A stretch of 64,000 nucleotides of DNA from Longimicrobiales bacterium (GTDB lineage: Bacteria; Gemmatimonadota; Gemmatimonadetes; Longimicrobiales; RSA9): positions 1-64,000 of the forward strand of contig DATHUY010000077.1 of the NCBI GenBank assembly GCA_035461765.1, written 5' to 3'. Position 1 is the stretch's first letter. Each line of letters opens with the position of its first letter. Positions 26,613-35,921 of this stretch are shown piece after piece. The position numbers were made by a program, and so were the translations under genes. The notes under the pieces were generated by a model. The model was not told where the DNA came from, did no database searches, and saw only the letters and a program-made list of their open reading frames with translations.

Positions 26613-27938
26613 CTAGTACCCGTCGTTCTGGGTCAGGGCCGTGTTCACGTCCCGTTCCGCCTGCGGGATCGGCCAGAGCAGGTGGGTCGCCGGGATCTGA
26701 AGCAGCGTGGTCGCGACGCCCAGCCGGCGCAGGTCGAAGAACCGCAGCCCCTCGAACGCAAGCTCCACACGACGCTCCTGCAGTATGGCATCGAACAGCT
26801 CCTGCTGTGTGTCCACCGTCGTCGGCAGGTCAGGCAGACCGGCGCGGTTACGGACCTCGTCGATGTCCGCGCGGACTACGGCCGGCGCCGCGTTGAGCCG
26901 TGCATTCGCTTCCGCACGGATCAGGTACATCTCCGCGAGCCGCAGCACGACGATGTTGTCATCGCCGTTCTCGATCTTCTCGTACTTGTTGCCGTAACGG
27001 TCACCGGCATCGATGCCGATGGTGACATCCAGCCGCTCGTCGCCCGGCTCGAACGCGGCATACAGGTCCGCCGTGGGCGAGTAACCCCACCGGCCGCCGA
27101 GGTCCGGCGTGTAGAACCAGAATGCCTGGCTGTTGCTGTTGTTGATGCTGTACTGCAGCTCGAAAATCGATTCCGAGCTGTTGTTCGTACGGAAGACTGT
27201 CGCGTAGTCCGCCGGCAGCGAGTACTCGCCGCTCTCGATCAGCAGCGTCGCCTTGTCCCGGGCCTGCGCATACGCGCCGGTCTCCAGATACACACGCGCC
27301 AGCAGTGCATTCGCCGCGTCCGCCGTGGCCCTGCCCGCTACGTGCCCCGGCGCCAGCAGTGTCGCCGCCTCCTCCAGGTCAGCGATGATCATGGCGTACA
27401 CTTCCGCCACCGGACTGCGCGACACGAGCGACTCCTCGCCGACGCCGCGTGAGGGCTCCGTGACGATCGGCACGTCGCCGAAGTAGCCGGCCAGCAGCGA
27501 ATAGTGCAGTGACCGGATGAACAGCGCCTCGCCGCGGTACTGCGCGGCCTCCGATGAGCTCAGAGCGCCGACATTGGGAATGGCATCGAGGATGTTGTTC
27601 GTCCGGTTGATGCCGTCGTACATCTCCTCCCACATATCCAGGACGGCGCCGTTCGTGGCATTGATGTTACGCTGCGCGACCTCACGGTCCGTCTGGAACG
27701 TGCCCGTGAAGTCCAGGTTGTCGGCGTACATGTCCGGGTAAACCATCAGGTTCACACCGTACAGGTCGCCCGGCTGGAGAGAGCGGTACGCCCCGTTCAG
27801 GCCGAGCTCGATGCCGCGCGGCGTCGACAGCGCGGTCTCCGCATCGATCGATGCCGTCGGGTTCGTGTCCAGTGGCGAGTCGCACGCCGCCAGCACTGCA
27901 GCGGCCGCGACCCACGCGATGGTTCTGGTGTTTATCAT
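26613..27938 (-). CDS. SusD/RagB-family nutrient-binding lipoprotein
   Basis: 441 residues. Lipobox VLAAC at about 16-19. The N-terminal SusD region (NPTASIDAETALSTPRGIELGLNGAYRSL), the TPR-like centre (INRTNNILDAIP; YRGEALFIRSLHYSLLAGYFGDVPIV) and the RagB C-terminal region (LRLAEMYLIRAEANARL; RRVELAFEGLRFFDLRRLG) are all clear. SusD proteins form the lid over a SusC transporter and bind oligomers at the cell surface. The SusC gene lies 10 bases upstream. Substrate not readable; no glycoside hydrolase or peptidase gene is in the operon, so glycan or peptide are both possible. Confidence 0.95.
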   Translation of the reverse strand: MINTRTIAWVAAAAVLAACDSPLDTNPTASIDAETALSTPRGIELGLNGAYRSLQPGDLYGVNLMVYPDMYADNLDFTGTFQTDREVAQRNINATNGAVLDMWEEMYDGINRTNNILDAIPNVGALSSSEAAQYRGEALFIRSLHYSLLAGYFGDVPIVTEPSRGVGEESLVSRSPVAEVYAMIIADLEEAATLLAPGHVAGRATADAANALLARVYLETGAYAQARDKATLLIESGEYSLPADYATVFRTNNSSESIFELQYSINNSNSQAFWFYTPDLGGRWGYSPTADLYAAFEPGDERLDVTIGIDAGDRYGNKYEKIENGDDNIVVLRLAEMYLIRAEANARLNAAPAVVRADIDEVRNRAGLPDLPTTVDTQQELFDAILQERRVELAFEGLRFFDLRRLGVATTLLQIPATHLLWPIPQAERDVNTALTQNDGY

Positions 27939-27948
27939 GTCTCCGTCC

Positions 27949-30900
27949 TCAGAATCCGAGATTGAAGCCGACCGAGAACACGCGCGCCTGCGGCAGCGTG
28001 TAGAAGTCGGTACCGCGTGTGATCGAGGTCTGTCCGCTGTAGTTGACTTCCGGATCGAACCCGCTGTAATCCGTGCCGGTCAGCACGTTCTGGCCCTGGA
28101 TGTAGATGCGGGCCGAGCCATAGCCGAGACGGTCGGCGAACGAGCTGGGCAGCGTGTAGCCCAGCACCACGTTCTTCAGGCGCACGTACGAGCCGTCCTC
28201 GATGAAGCGGTCGGAGTCGCGCGTATTGAAGTTCGGGTCGCCCCACACCGCGCGCGGCTGATCGGTGTCCGGGTTCTCCGGCGTCCAGCGATCCATTGCC
28301 CGCACCGTGTGATTGTCGCCGTAGCTGCCGAACTGGTCCGTGTAGATGCCGTTGGCATTGAAGATCTCGTTGCCCAGCGAGAACTGCACGAACGCGCTCA
28401 GATCGAAGCCCATGAACGACATGTTGTTCGTGACGCCGCCCTCGTAGTCCGGCCACGGCGATCCGATCATCTGCTGGTCGTCGCTGTTGATCACGCCGTC
28501 ATTGTTGAGGTCCTTGAACCGGATATCGCCCGGCGACGTGGCGCGCAGCGGGTTCGAGTGAACGACCTGCGTCGCATGAGCCTGGACTTCCTCCATCGAC
28601 TGGAAGATGCCGTCCGTGACGTAGCCGTAGAAGAACCCGAGCGGCTTGCCGACTTCGACCCGGTTGGCGAACCCGCTGTTGATCGGCTGGTCGTTGTACA
28701 GCGCCGTGACCTCGTTGCGGTTGCGCGCAACGTTGAGCGTGGTCGACCACGTGAACGCGCGCTCGTCCGTCGGCTGGAACAGCCGCGCGGTCGCCGCCAC
28801 CTCGAAGCCCTTGTTCTCCATCGATCCGACGTTCGACCAGATGGTGCTGAAGCCCGTCGTCCGGGGCACCGGCCGCGCTACGAGCAGGTCGTCCGTCTTC
28901 TTCTCGTAGTAATCGAACGTCACGGCGAGCCGGTCGCTCAGCACGGAGAAGTCCGTGCCCAGGTTGAGCTGGCCCGTCTTCTCCCACTTGAGCTCCGGGT
29001 TCGCCAGCTGCGACGGCGCAATGCCCGGCAGGTCCAGGTAATTGGCGCCGCCGCCGAACAGGCCGCGCGACGCGAAGTTGCCCAGCGACTGCTGGTTGCC
29101 TGTGATGCCGTAGCTCGCACGCAGCGCCAGGTTCGCCAGGATGTTCTGGTTCTGCATGAACGACTCGTTTCCGATCCGCCAGAGCACCGACCCGGACGGG
29201 AACGTGCCGTAGCGGTTCGCCGTACCGAATCGCGAAGAGCCGTCGCGGCGAACGTTGAACGTCGCGGTCACGCGGTCGTCGAAGTTGTACGACAGCCGGC
29301 CGAAGTACGACACGAGGCCGTAATCCGCACGTGACGAGCTGCCGTCGGCGATCGTTGCCGCAGATGTGAGATACTTGAAGTACTCCGTCGGGAATTGTGT
29401 GCCCTGGACGAAGCTGAACTCTTCGGTGTTGTCCTCGAAGCTCGTGCCGATCACGCCGGACAGAGAGTGAATGTCCGACAGCATCCTGTTGAAATTCAGC
29501 GTACCCTCGTACGTCAGCTTGTTGATGAACGAGTTCGCCGCCTGGCCTGCACCGCCGCTGCTGGCCCACGGGCCGAACGCCGGAGAGTCGTAGCTGCGCG
29601 AGCGCATCGTCAGCTGGTCGAGGCCGATACTGCCGCGGACGCTCACACCCTCGAGGATGTTGTACTGCGCGAACGCGTTACCGAGGATGCGAATGCCGCG
29701 CTCTTCCGCCTCCGCCTCGTTGTTCATGCCGACGGGGTTCAGGTAGAGCGTCGAGTAGTAGTCACCGTCGGCCGTGTATACCGGCTCGATCGGCGGATTC
29801 GCCAGAGCATTCGACCACGCGCTGTAAATCGTGTTGTCGCTGCGCGCGCGATCCGTGATGCTGCGGCCGAGCGATACGTTCGTGCCCAGCGTCAGCCGGT
29901 CGAACGGGTTGTAGTCCAGGTTCACGCGGCCGTTCAGGCGTTGGTAGCCCATCGCCTTGATCACGCCGTCCTGGATCAGCGAGCTGCCCGACACGAAGTA
30001 GCGCACGCGCTCCGAGCCGCCGCTGACCGACGCCTCGAGGTTGGAGATCGGCGCCGTGCGAAGCACTTCGCTCAGCCAGTCCGTATCCACACCCTGCGGT
30101 ACCGTGGTCTCGAACTCCATGCCCGGTGTCTCGATGCCATACCACTCATCGTAGCCGTAATCGGATGCCGGCCCGTAACGATTGGTGACGCCCTCGTTGT
30201 AGATCTCGATGTACTGTTCGGTGTTGAGGAAGTCGACCCGCTTCCAGTCCTTCTGCTGGCCGTAGTAACCGCTGAAGCTGACCTGCGGAGCCATCGCGGC
30301 GCCCCGCTTCGTCGTGATCAGCACGACGCCGTTCGATGCGCGCGAGCCGTAGATTGCCGCCGCCGACGCGTCCTTCAGCACCTCGATCGACTCGATCTCA
30401 CCCGGATTGATGTCCGAGATGGCGTCGATGTCCTGGCCGCCGAAGCTCATGTTCAGGTTCGAAAAGTTGCCCTGCGACATCGGCACGCCATCGATCACGT
30501 ACAGCGGCTCGTTGCCGCCGGAGATCGACGAGGAGCCGCGCACGCGCACCGTCATGCCCGCGCCCGGCGTACCCGAGTTCTGCACCACCTGCACGCCGGC
30601 CAGGCGGCCCTGCAGCACCTGGTTCACCGAAGTGACCGGGATCTCCGCCACGGTCTCCGGACGCAGCGACGAAACCGCGCCCGCGATGTCGCCGCGACGC
30701 TGCTCGCCGTAGCCGACGACGACCAGCTCATCCAGCAGCAGCGGGTCGGTCTCCAGCCGGATCGTGACATTGGCCGGCGTCGTACCGATCGTGACTTCCT
30801 GTGTCGCCTGCCGGTAACCGATCAGGGTTACGCGCAGTGTCTGCGGGCCTGCCGGTACATTCGTGAGCAGGAACCGACCGCGCTCGTCCGTTACAGCGCT

Positions 30901-31062
30901 CACATTCAGCGTCGGTATGGCTACCTGCACCCCCTGGAGGGGCTGCTGCGTTTCCGCTGACACCACCAGCCCCGTGACACTGCCGCGCTCCTGCGCGGCC
31001 GCGACACCGGGCAGCAGTGCGAGCGCAAACAGCATCGCTCCCAGCTTCCTCAATGTGCTCAT
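27949..31062 (-). CDS. SusC/RagA-family TonB-dependent transporter
   Basis: 1037 residues. Signal peptide to about 23; CarboxypepD_reg-like domain (SVTGLVVSAETQQPLQGVQVAI) to about 110; the TonB-box-like DELVVVGYGEQRRGDIAGAVS; SusC plug (LQGRLAGVQVVQNSGTPGAG; PLYVIDGVPM; IESIEVLKDASAAAIYGSRASNGVVLITTK); then a large barrel ending in F1037. With SusD it imports oligomers across the outer membrane. The two genes form an operon. A 9-bp-stem hairpin lies 40 bases before the start. Confidence 0.96.
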   Translation of the reverse strand: MSTLRKLGAMLFALALLPGVAAAQERGSVTGLVVSAETQQPLQGVQVAIPTLNVSAVTDERGRFLLTNVPAGPQTLRVTLIGYRQATQEVTIGTTPANVTIRLETDPLLLDELVVVGYGEQRRGDIAGAVSSLRPETVAEIPVTSVNQVLQGRLAGVQVVQNSGTPGAGMTVRVRGSSSISGGNEPLYVIDGVPMSQGNFSNLNMSFGGQDIDAISDINPGEIESIEVLKDASAAAIYGSRASNGVVLITTKRGAAMAPQVSFSGYYGQQKDWKRVDFLNTEQYIEIYNEGVTNRYGPASDYGYDEWYGIETPGMEFETTVPQGVDTDWLSEVLRTAPISNLEASVSGGSERVRYFVSGSSLIQDGVIKAMGYQRLNGRVNLDYNPFDRLTLGTNVSLGRSITDRARSDNTIYSAWSNALANPPIEPVYTADGDYYSTLYLNPVGMNNEAEAEERGIRILGNAFAQYNILEGVSVRGSIGLDQLTMRSRSYDSPAFGPWASSGGAGQAANSFINKLTYEGTLNFNRMLSDIHSLSGVIGTSFEDNTEEFSFVQGTQFPTEYFKYLTSAATIADGSSSRADYGLVSYFGRLSYNFDDRVTATFNVRRDGSSRFGTANRYGTFPSGSVLWRIGNESFMQNQNILANLALRASYGITGNQQSLGNFASRGLFGGGANYLDLPGIAPSQLANPELKWEKTGQLNLGTDFSVLSDRLAVTFDYYEKKTDDLLVARPVPRTTGFSTIWSNVGSMENKGFEVAATARLFQPTDERAFTWSTTLNVARNRNEVTALYNDQPINSGFANRVEVGKPLGFFYGYVTDGIFQSMEEVQAHATQVVHSNPLRATSPGDIRFKDLNNDGVINSDDQQMIGSPWPDYEGGVTNNMSFMGFDLSAFVQFSLGNEIFNANGIYTDQFGSYGDNHTVRAMDRWTPENPDTDQPRAVWGDPNFNTRDSDRFIEDGSYVRLKNVVLGYTLPSSFADRLGYGSARIYIQGQNVLTGTDYSGFDPEVNYSGQTSITRGTDFYTLPQARVFSVGFNLGF

Positions 31063-31101
31063 GGTCTGTCTCTCCTTGGCGGCGTGACCCTGCTATGCTC
31101 G

Positions 31102-31126
31102 GGAGCCGGCCGTGTATGCCGGCTCC
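31102..31126 (-). promoter_or_regulatory. Leader hairpin before the SusC gene
   Basis: GGAGCCGGC (31102-31110) pairs exactly with GCCGGCTCC (31118-31126) across a 7-base loop. It lies 40-64 bases upstream of the SusC start, likely in the 5' leader. A second small hairpin, CCACCG/CGGTGG (31170-31184), lies further up. The same GGAGCCGG core also forms the hairpin after the SusD gene. Confidence 0.4.
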
Positions 31127-31260
31127 GGCGGGTATCGCAGATTGTACCTGTGGAACGAACCAGGCCTGTCCACCGTGACGGTGGCCCAGGTAGAGATGGG
31201 GCAACCATTTGCGGTTATCAAGTCTTGCGGGACGGGTGGTGTAGCGGTACCGGCGGGCTG

Positions 31261-32073
31261 TCAGTGAGTCAGTGACCAGAGCGCGACGTTGAGACCGAGC
31301 GCATACGCATCACCGCTGAACGCAAAGAAGTAATCGTCGTCCTCCCCCTCGCGCTCCCAGCCATCCGCGATGTCCGTGTTGTGCGTCATCAGTACCATGA
31401 TCCGGCCACTCTCGTCCCGTATCGCGCGCAGGTGTGGCTCCGCGCTGGCCGGACCGCGCTCCGAGGTCGCGCCGCCGCTGCGCCGCCAGAACTGGATGGA
31501 GGGGATCTGCGGTACGGATGGCACGTGGAACGCCGTGGTCAACAGCGGGTGGTCGGACGGCAGATCCGTGATGTCGTAGAACGGCAGCACGCGCCGGATC
31601 GTCTCCGTCCAGTATTCCCAGGCCAGATCGCCCCAGAAATCGTCGACCCACAGGAAGCCGCCCTTCATGAGGTACTGGCGGAGGAGTAGTGTCTCCTCGT
31701 CGGAGAACCTGGCGGTGCCGATATCGGAGGCGAACAGGAAGGGGCACTCGAAGAGCGTTGGATCCGTAGCGCGGACCACTGCGTATCCCGGCTCGCCATC
31801 GTTCCAGCGACTGACATCGGTCGTGGTGAGCTGGGACAGGCGGAGCATGAAGTTGTGGTCGGAGGCAGGATAGTCGGTGTTCCAACCGTGGCCGGCGGGC
31901 TCGGCGCGCACGCTGTTGTACAGGAGGCGGCAGAACGTGAAGCCGCCACGCTGTTCCGGCAGACCCTCGCGCAGCGGCGCGGCCCGCCAACCGCCCCGGC
32001 CGCCCCACCGCTGCGCATGAGCCGCAGCGGCGAGGGTTATCCCGAGCAGGAAGACGATCGCGCCGTTTCGCAG
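31261..32073 (-). CDS. DUF4159 domain protein, exported; non-canonical start
   Basis: 270 residues from a CTG at 32073. Residues 1-21 read as a signal peptide (AIVFLLGITLAAAAHAQ). The mature protein has the DUF4159 pattern: FTFCRLLYNS, HNFMLRLSQLT, FLFASDIG, KGGFLWVDDFWG, then HPLL...F and MVLMTHNTDIADGWE. DUF4159 domains adopt a flavodoxin-like glutamine-amidotransferase-like fold; role unknown. There is no in-frame ATG, GTG or TTG between the upstream gene's stop (32130) and the signal peptide; an ATG at 32094 is out of frame and stops after four codons. Either CTG initiates or the true start has been lost by a 1-base change. Confidence 0.7.
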   Translation of the reverse strand: MRNGAIVFLLGITLAAAAHAQRWGGRGGWRAAPLREGLPEQRGGFTFCRLLYNSVRAEPAGHGWNTDYPASDHNFMLRLSQLTTTDVSRWNDGEPGYAVVRATDPTLFECPFLFASDIGTARFSDEETLLLRQYLMKGGFLWVDDFWGDLAWEYWTETIRRVLPFYDITDLPSDHPLLTTAFHVPSVPQIPSIQFWRRSGGATSERGPASAEPHLRAIRDESGRIMVLMTHNTDIADGWEREGEDDDYFFAFSGDAYALGLNVALWSLTH

Positions 32074-32129
32074 TCGCGTCGTTACCCCATTCCCATGCCG
32101 ATCCGCCTTCCCGCTGAGGTCGAGCGGTT

Positions 32130-33290
32130 CTACTGGTACTGGATGTAGAGCGGCCGCGGCGAGAGCCGCAGCAGGTCGGCGGGTGTCATCAGAGGATCGC
32201 CGGCCTTCGTGTCGTTGTGATAGAACAGCTTGAACCCGGAGTACTGCACGGGCTCGCGCACGATGTAATCCTTGTAGGAGTCCCGCTTCAGCCAGGGTGC
32301 CCCCCACCCGTCCATGTGCATGACGATCTGGACTTCCGGTCGCAGCTCGATGTCCTGGGAGTTCGTCACCATGCCGCGCGTGAAGCGGTGGATGACGAGC
32401 ACCTTCGGCGGCAGGTCGTGCTCGCGCACGAGCCGGGCGAGGTACCCGGAGGCGTAGTTGATGTCGGCGGCGTCGATCGTGCCGATCTTCGTACCCGGCT
32501 TGTGTCCGGTCTTCATCATGAACTCGGGATCGATCCCGAGGTGCACGTCCGGCCGCTTCATGAAATGGTCGAAGCGCGGCAGCAGCTCCCGGATGTCGCT
32601 CAGTCCCGTCTGGATGTCGAGAAACATGATGGCGTCGATCTCCTGCGACCATCCATACACCTGCTCGACAAGCGTGTCGCGCATGATCGTCCGGTACTTG
32701 CCCGTCACGCCCGAATCGCCCTGGGCGACGACCGCGATCAGGTGCAGCGCCGGCTGCACCGGCGTCTCCGGATCCGCGCGCCGCCACGCCGCCACCTCGG
32801 CCTGGAGCCGCCGCAGCATATCATCCTTCTCGTACTCGCCCAGCGCTCCCATCCGCTTCGACAGCGGATTGCCGTAATACGCGATGATCCTCTTCTCCGG
32901 CAGGATCGCGCCGGGCAGCGGTGCCGGCCCGGCCACCGGCCAGCCCATCGCCTGCGCGAACGCCGGATCCTCGCCCGCGCGGTACCGCCCCGCGGGTGGG
33001 TCCTCGCGTGTGACTGGCAGCGCCGTTGCCGACTCCAGGGAGTCAGCCCGGGCGGCCGCTGCCGAATCCGCAGCCGCGGCCGAGTCCGCCGCCGCCACTG
33101 CCCTGGCCAGCGAGTCAGCCTTCAGTGAATCCGCCACGGCCGCGCTGTCGGCGACCTCCAGCCCGCCAGGCGCCTGATCCCCCGCGTCAGCGGGCCGGCT
33201 GGCCACGAATGCGAACATGCCCAGGGCGAGACCGGCGGTTACGGCCACCGCAAGGTTGCGGCGTTGAGGTGTCAGATGCGGGCGCTGCAT
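32130..33290 (-). CDS. Exported hypothetical protein with Ala/Asp/Ser-rich stalk
   Basis: 386 residues. An N-terminal signal or anchor (LAVAVTAGLALGMFAFVAS) is followed by a low-complexity stalk (about 45-90) of ADS-type repeats (VADSLKADSLARAV, AAADSAAAADSAAAA). The globular part starts at about 125 with KRIIAYYGNPLSKRMGALG and includes HLIAVVAQGDSG, AIMFLDIQTG, FDHFMKRPDVHLGIDPEF and HRFTRGMV. The alternation of hydrophobic strands and acidic loop ends suggests a TIM-barrel, perhaps glycoside-hydrolase-like; I cannot name it. AGGGTATTCTC precedes the ATG. It precedes the DUF4159 gene by 56 bases and they probably share a transcript. Confidence 0.7.
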   Translation of the reverse strand: MQRPHLTPQRRNLAVAVTAGLALGMFAFVASRPADAGDQAPGGLEVADSAAVADSLKADSLARAVAAADSAAAADSAAAARADSLESATALPVTREDPPAGRYRAGEDPAFAQAMGWPVAGPAPLPGAILPEKRIIAYYGNPLSKRMGALGEYEKDDMLRRLQAEVAAWRRADPETPVQPALHLIAVVAQGDSGVTGKYRTIMRDTLVEQVYGWSQEIDAIMFLDIQTGLSDIRELLPRFDHFMKRPDVHLGIDPEFMMKTGHKPGTKIGTIDAADINYASGYLARLVREHDLPPKVLVIHRFTRGMVTNSQDIELRPEVQIVMHMDGWGAPWLKRDSYKDYIVREPVQYSGFKLFYHNDTKAGDPLMTPADLLRLSPRPLYIQYQ

Positions 33291-33632
33291 GAGAATACCC
33301 TGTGATGGCACGGAGCAGCCGGCCCCGCACGGGACGCATCACTATGCGTCGGCTGAAGATAACAGATGATGCAAGTTCGGGGCACTGAGATCTTCAAATA
33401 CCGGCTGCGGGCTTCCGGGCTCCCTGGCTGCCGGACCCCCGAGCCGTGCTCCCGGGCGCTGCCCCTCTCTGAACGGATTCGCACGCGCACGCGCACTCGC
33501 ACGCGGGAGCTACACCGGCCCCGCACCGGCTTTACCGGCGGTCACCCTCGCGCCATCTTCACACAACAAACTGCATCGGATCCGCACAAAGTTGCCGATC
33601 CACACGGGTCGGGGATCTGTCGCAGGAGTTGA
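33291..33632. other. Intergenic region, 342 bases
   Basis: Divergent promoter region between the stalked hypothetical (minus) and the prolyl oligopeptidase (plus). It holds a short purine/pyrimidine-alternating run at about 33480-33506 (repeated CGCACG/CGCACT units) and a small inverted repeat, ACCGGC/GCCGGT-like, near 33520-33540. No open frame in it has a domain or a good ribosome site. Confidence 0.5.
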
Positions 33633-35804
33633 ATGTCGTCCTACCGCGGGAGGCAGCTCATGACCGCACCATCATCTTCCACCGCAGCGCTCGCGCATGC
33701 GTCCGCGCGCGCATCGCGAACGTGGATCACCGGAGCATTGACCATCCTGATGGCAGTCACAGCGTCGCGGACACACGCACAGCAGACGGACCCGTTCCTG
33801 TGGCTCGAGGACGTGGAGAGTCCGCGCGCCCTCGCGTGGGTGGAGGCGCGCAACGCGTCGACGGTCGCCGAGCTGACGCGACACCCATCCTACGAGCCGA
33901 TCTTCGAACGCACGATGCAGATCCTCGATTCCGACGATCGCATTCCGTTCCCGTCCATACTCGGCGATCGCCTCTACAACTTCTGGCAGGACGCCGACAA
34001 TCCGCGCGGGATCTGGCGTCGCACGAGCTGGGACTCCTACCTGACGGGAGATCCCGACTGGGAAACCGTCCTCGACATCGATGCGCTGGCCGAGGCCGAA
34101 GGCGTGCCGTGGGCGTACGGCGGCGTGAGCTGCCTGTATCCTGGCTACCGGCGGTGCCTGGTGCGTCTCTCGCGCGGCGGTGCCGATGCGGTGGAGGTGC
34201 GCGAGTTCGACACGGATACGCGGGCGTTCATCGACGGCGGCTTCACGCTCCCTGAGGCGAAGCAGAGTGTGGCCTGGGTCGATGAGAACACGCTGCTTGT
34301 CGCGACGGACTTCGGTCCGGGCACCATGTCCAGCTCGGGGTATCCGCGCGTCGCGAAGCTGTGGACGCGCGGCACTCCGCTGAGCAGCGCGATTACCGCG
34401 TTCGAGGCCGGCGCCGGTGACATGGGCGTTTTCGTCGGCACCGACCGCACAGCGACGCGCCAGTATCAGGTCGTCTCACATCGCGTGGATTTCTACGCCG
34501 GCGCGCTCAACGTCCTGCACGACGGCGAGCTGGTGAAGATCGATGTGCCTGCCGATGCGGACCCGTCCTTCTTCCGAGACCGGCTCATGGTCTATCTTCG
34601 CTCGCCGTGGGACGTCGGCGGCCGCACGTATGCGGGCGGCTCGCTGCTGTCGATCGAGTACGACGAGTTCAGGGATGGCGGACGCGATTTCGACGTCGTT
34701 GTCGCGCCGGGTCCCCGTCAGACGATCAGCGGTGTTCAGGAGACGCGCGACCACGTGCTCGTCAGCATGCTCGACAATGTGCGCGGCGAGCTGCGTCGCT
34801 ACAGCGTGGCGGATGACGGTGCGTGGACGTTCGAGACCGTGCCGGCGCCGGCGATGGGCAGCATCGGTGTCGTGGCGACGTCGCCCGAGTCGAACCGGTA
34901 CTTCTTCACGTACAGCGGCTTCACCCAGCCCGCGACGCTCTACCTCGCCGGGGCCGATGGCGCGGTCGCCGAGGTGCAGCGCATGCCCGCAATGTTCGAT
35001 GCGGACGGTCTCATCGCCGAGCAGCATGAGGCGGTGTCGAAGGACGGGACACGTATCCCGTACTTCATCATACGACGCGAAGACATCAGTCTTGACGGCA
35101 CGAACCCGACGCTGCTGTATGCGTACGGCGGCTTCGAGGTGTCCATGACGCCCGGCTACAACGCGGTGACCGGCGCGGCGTGGCTGGAGCGCGGCGGCGT
35201 GTATGTCGTCGCGAACATCCGCGGCGGCGGCGAATTCGGGCCGCAGTGGCATCGTGCCGCGCTGAAAGAGAACCGGCAGCTCGCGTACGACGATTTCATA
35301 GCCGTCGCGGAAGACCTCATTGCGCGTCGAATCACCTCGCCGGAGCACCTGGGCATCATGGGCGGCAGCAATGGCGGACTGCTCGTCGGAGTGGCATTTA
35401 CGCAGCGGCCCGATCTGTTCGACGCTGTCGTGGTGCAGGTGCCGCTGCTCGACATGCGCCGCTACAACCAGCTGCTCGCCGGTGCGAGCTGGATGGCCGA
35501 GTACGGCAACCCTGATGTGCCGGCCGAGTGGGCGTACATCGGCCGCTACTCACCGTATCACAACCTGCGGCCCGGTGTCGAGTACCCGAAGGTTCTGTTC
35601 ACCACCACCACGCGCGACGACCGCGTGCATCCCGGACACGCGCGCAAGATGGCCGCGCTCATGGAATCGATGGGACTGCCGTTCTACTACTTCGAGAATA
35701 CGGAAGGCGGCCACGGTTCAGGTGTAACGAGCGAGCAGCGCGCACGCATGACTGCGCTCACGTACGCGTACCTGTGGGAGATGCTCGCAAGGAGTGCGAC
35801 GTAG
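33633..35804 (+). CDS. Prolyl oligopeptidase-family serine peptidase (S9A), exported
   Basis: 723 residues. The N-terminal region (WITGALTILMAVTASRTHAQQ) is a signal peptide; DPFLWLEDVESPRALAWVEARN is the usual start of S9A proteins. A seven-bladed propeller-like region covers about 75-440. The peptidase domain has the nucleophile Ser in GIMGGSNGGLLVG, the Asp in TTTRDDRVHPGHARK and the His in EGGHGSG. It likely cuts short peptides after proline in the periplasm. Two starts are possible: 33633 (AGGAG upstream) and 33660 (GGGAGG upstream); the second gives a 714-residue protein with a neater signal peptide. Confidence 0.93.
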   Translation: MSSYRGRQLMTAPSSSTAALAHASARASRTWITGALTILMAVTASRTHAQQTDPFLWLEDVESPRALAWVEARNASTVAELTRHPSYEPIFERTMQILDSDDRIPFPSILGDRLYNFWQDADNPRGIWRRTSWDSYLTGDPDWETVLDIDALAEAEGVPWAYGGVSCLYPGYRRCLVRLSRGGADAVEVREFDTDTRAFIDGGFTLPEAKQSVAWVDENTLLVATDFGPGTMSSSGYPRVAKLWTRGTPLSSAITAFEAGAGDMGVFVGTDRTATRQYQVVSHRVDFYAGALNVLHDGELVKIDVPADADPSFFRDRLMVYLRSPWDVGGRTYAGGSLLSIEYDEFRDGGRDFDVVVAPGPRQTISGVQETRDHVLVSMLDNVRGELRRYSVADDGAWTFETVPAPAMGSIGVVATSPESNRYFFTYSGFTQPATLYLAGADGAVAEVQRMPAMFDADGLIAEQHEAVSKDGTRIPYFIIRREDISLDGTNPTLLYAYGGFEVSMTPGYNAVTGAAWLERGGVYVVANIRGGGEFGPQWHRAALKENRQLAYDDFIAVAEDLIARRITSPEHLGIMGGSNGGLLVGVAFTQRPDLFDAVVVQVPLLDMRRYNQLLAGASWMAEYGNPDVPAEWAYIGRYSPYHNLRPGVEYPKVLFTTTTRDDRVHPGHARKMAALMESMGLPFYYFENTEGGHGSGVTSEQRARMTALTYAYLWEMLARSAT

Positions 35805-35840
35805 ACTGGCAGGATGCTGCAAGTCCGCGAGGCTGCGGAA

Positions 35841-35866
35841 CGGACCGCCATGGCTGCGGCGGTCCG
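35841..35866. terminator. Hairpin between convergent genes
   Basis: CGGACCGCC (35841-35849) pairs exactly with GGCGGTCCG (35858-35866) across an 8-base loop. It lies 36 bases after the prolyl oligopeptidase stop and 56 bases beyond the antitoxin stop, so it could serve both strands. No T-run follows on either side. Confidence 0.5.
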
Positions 35867-35921
35867 TCGCCCGGCCGTGCGTCCTCCGGACCGCGGCCAG
35901 AGTGTGCTTCGTCTTCGGGGC

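Noticed and set aside
27811-30960. Two long plus-strand frames opposite SusC
   Set aside because: They mirror the codons of SusC and have no recognisable domain, signal peptide or ribosome site.
33480-33506. Alternating CGCACG-type run as a CRISPR or VNTR
   Set aside because: It has only a few imperfect 6-base units, with no spacers and no nearby cas genes.
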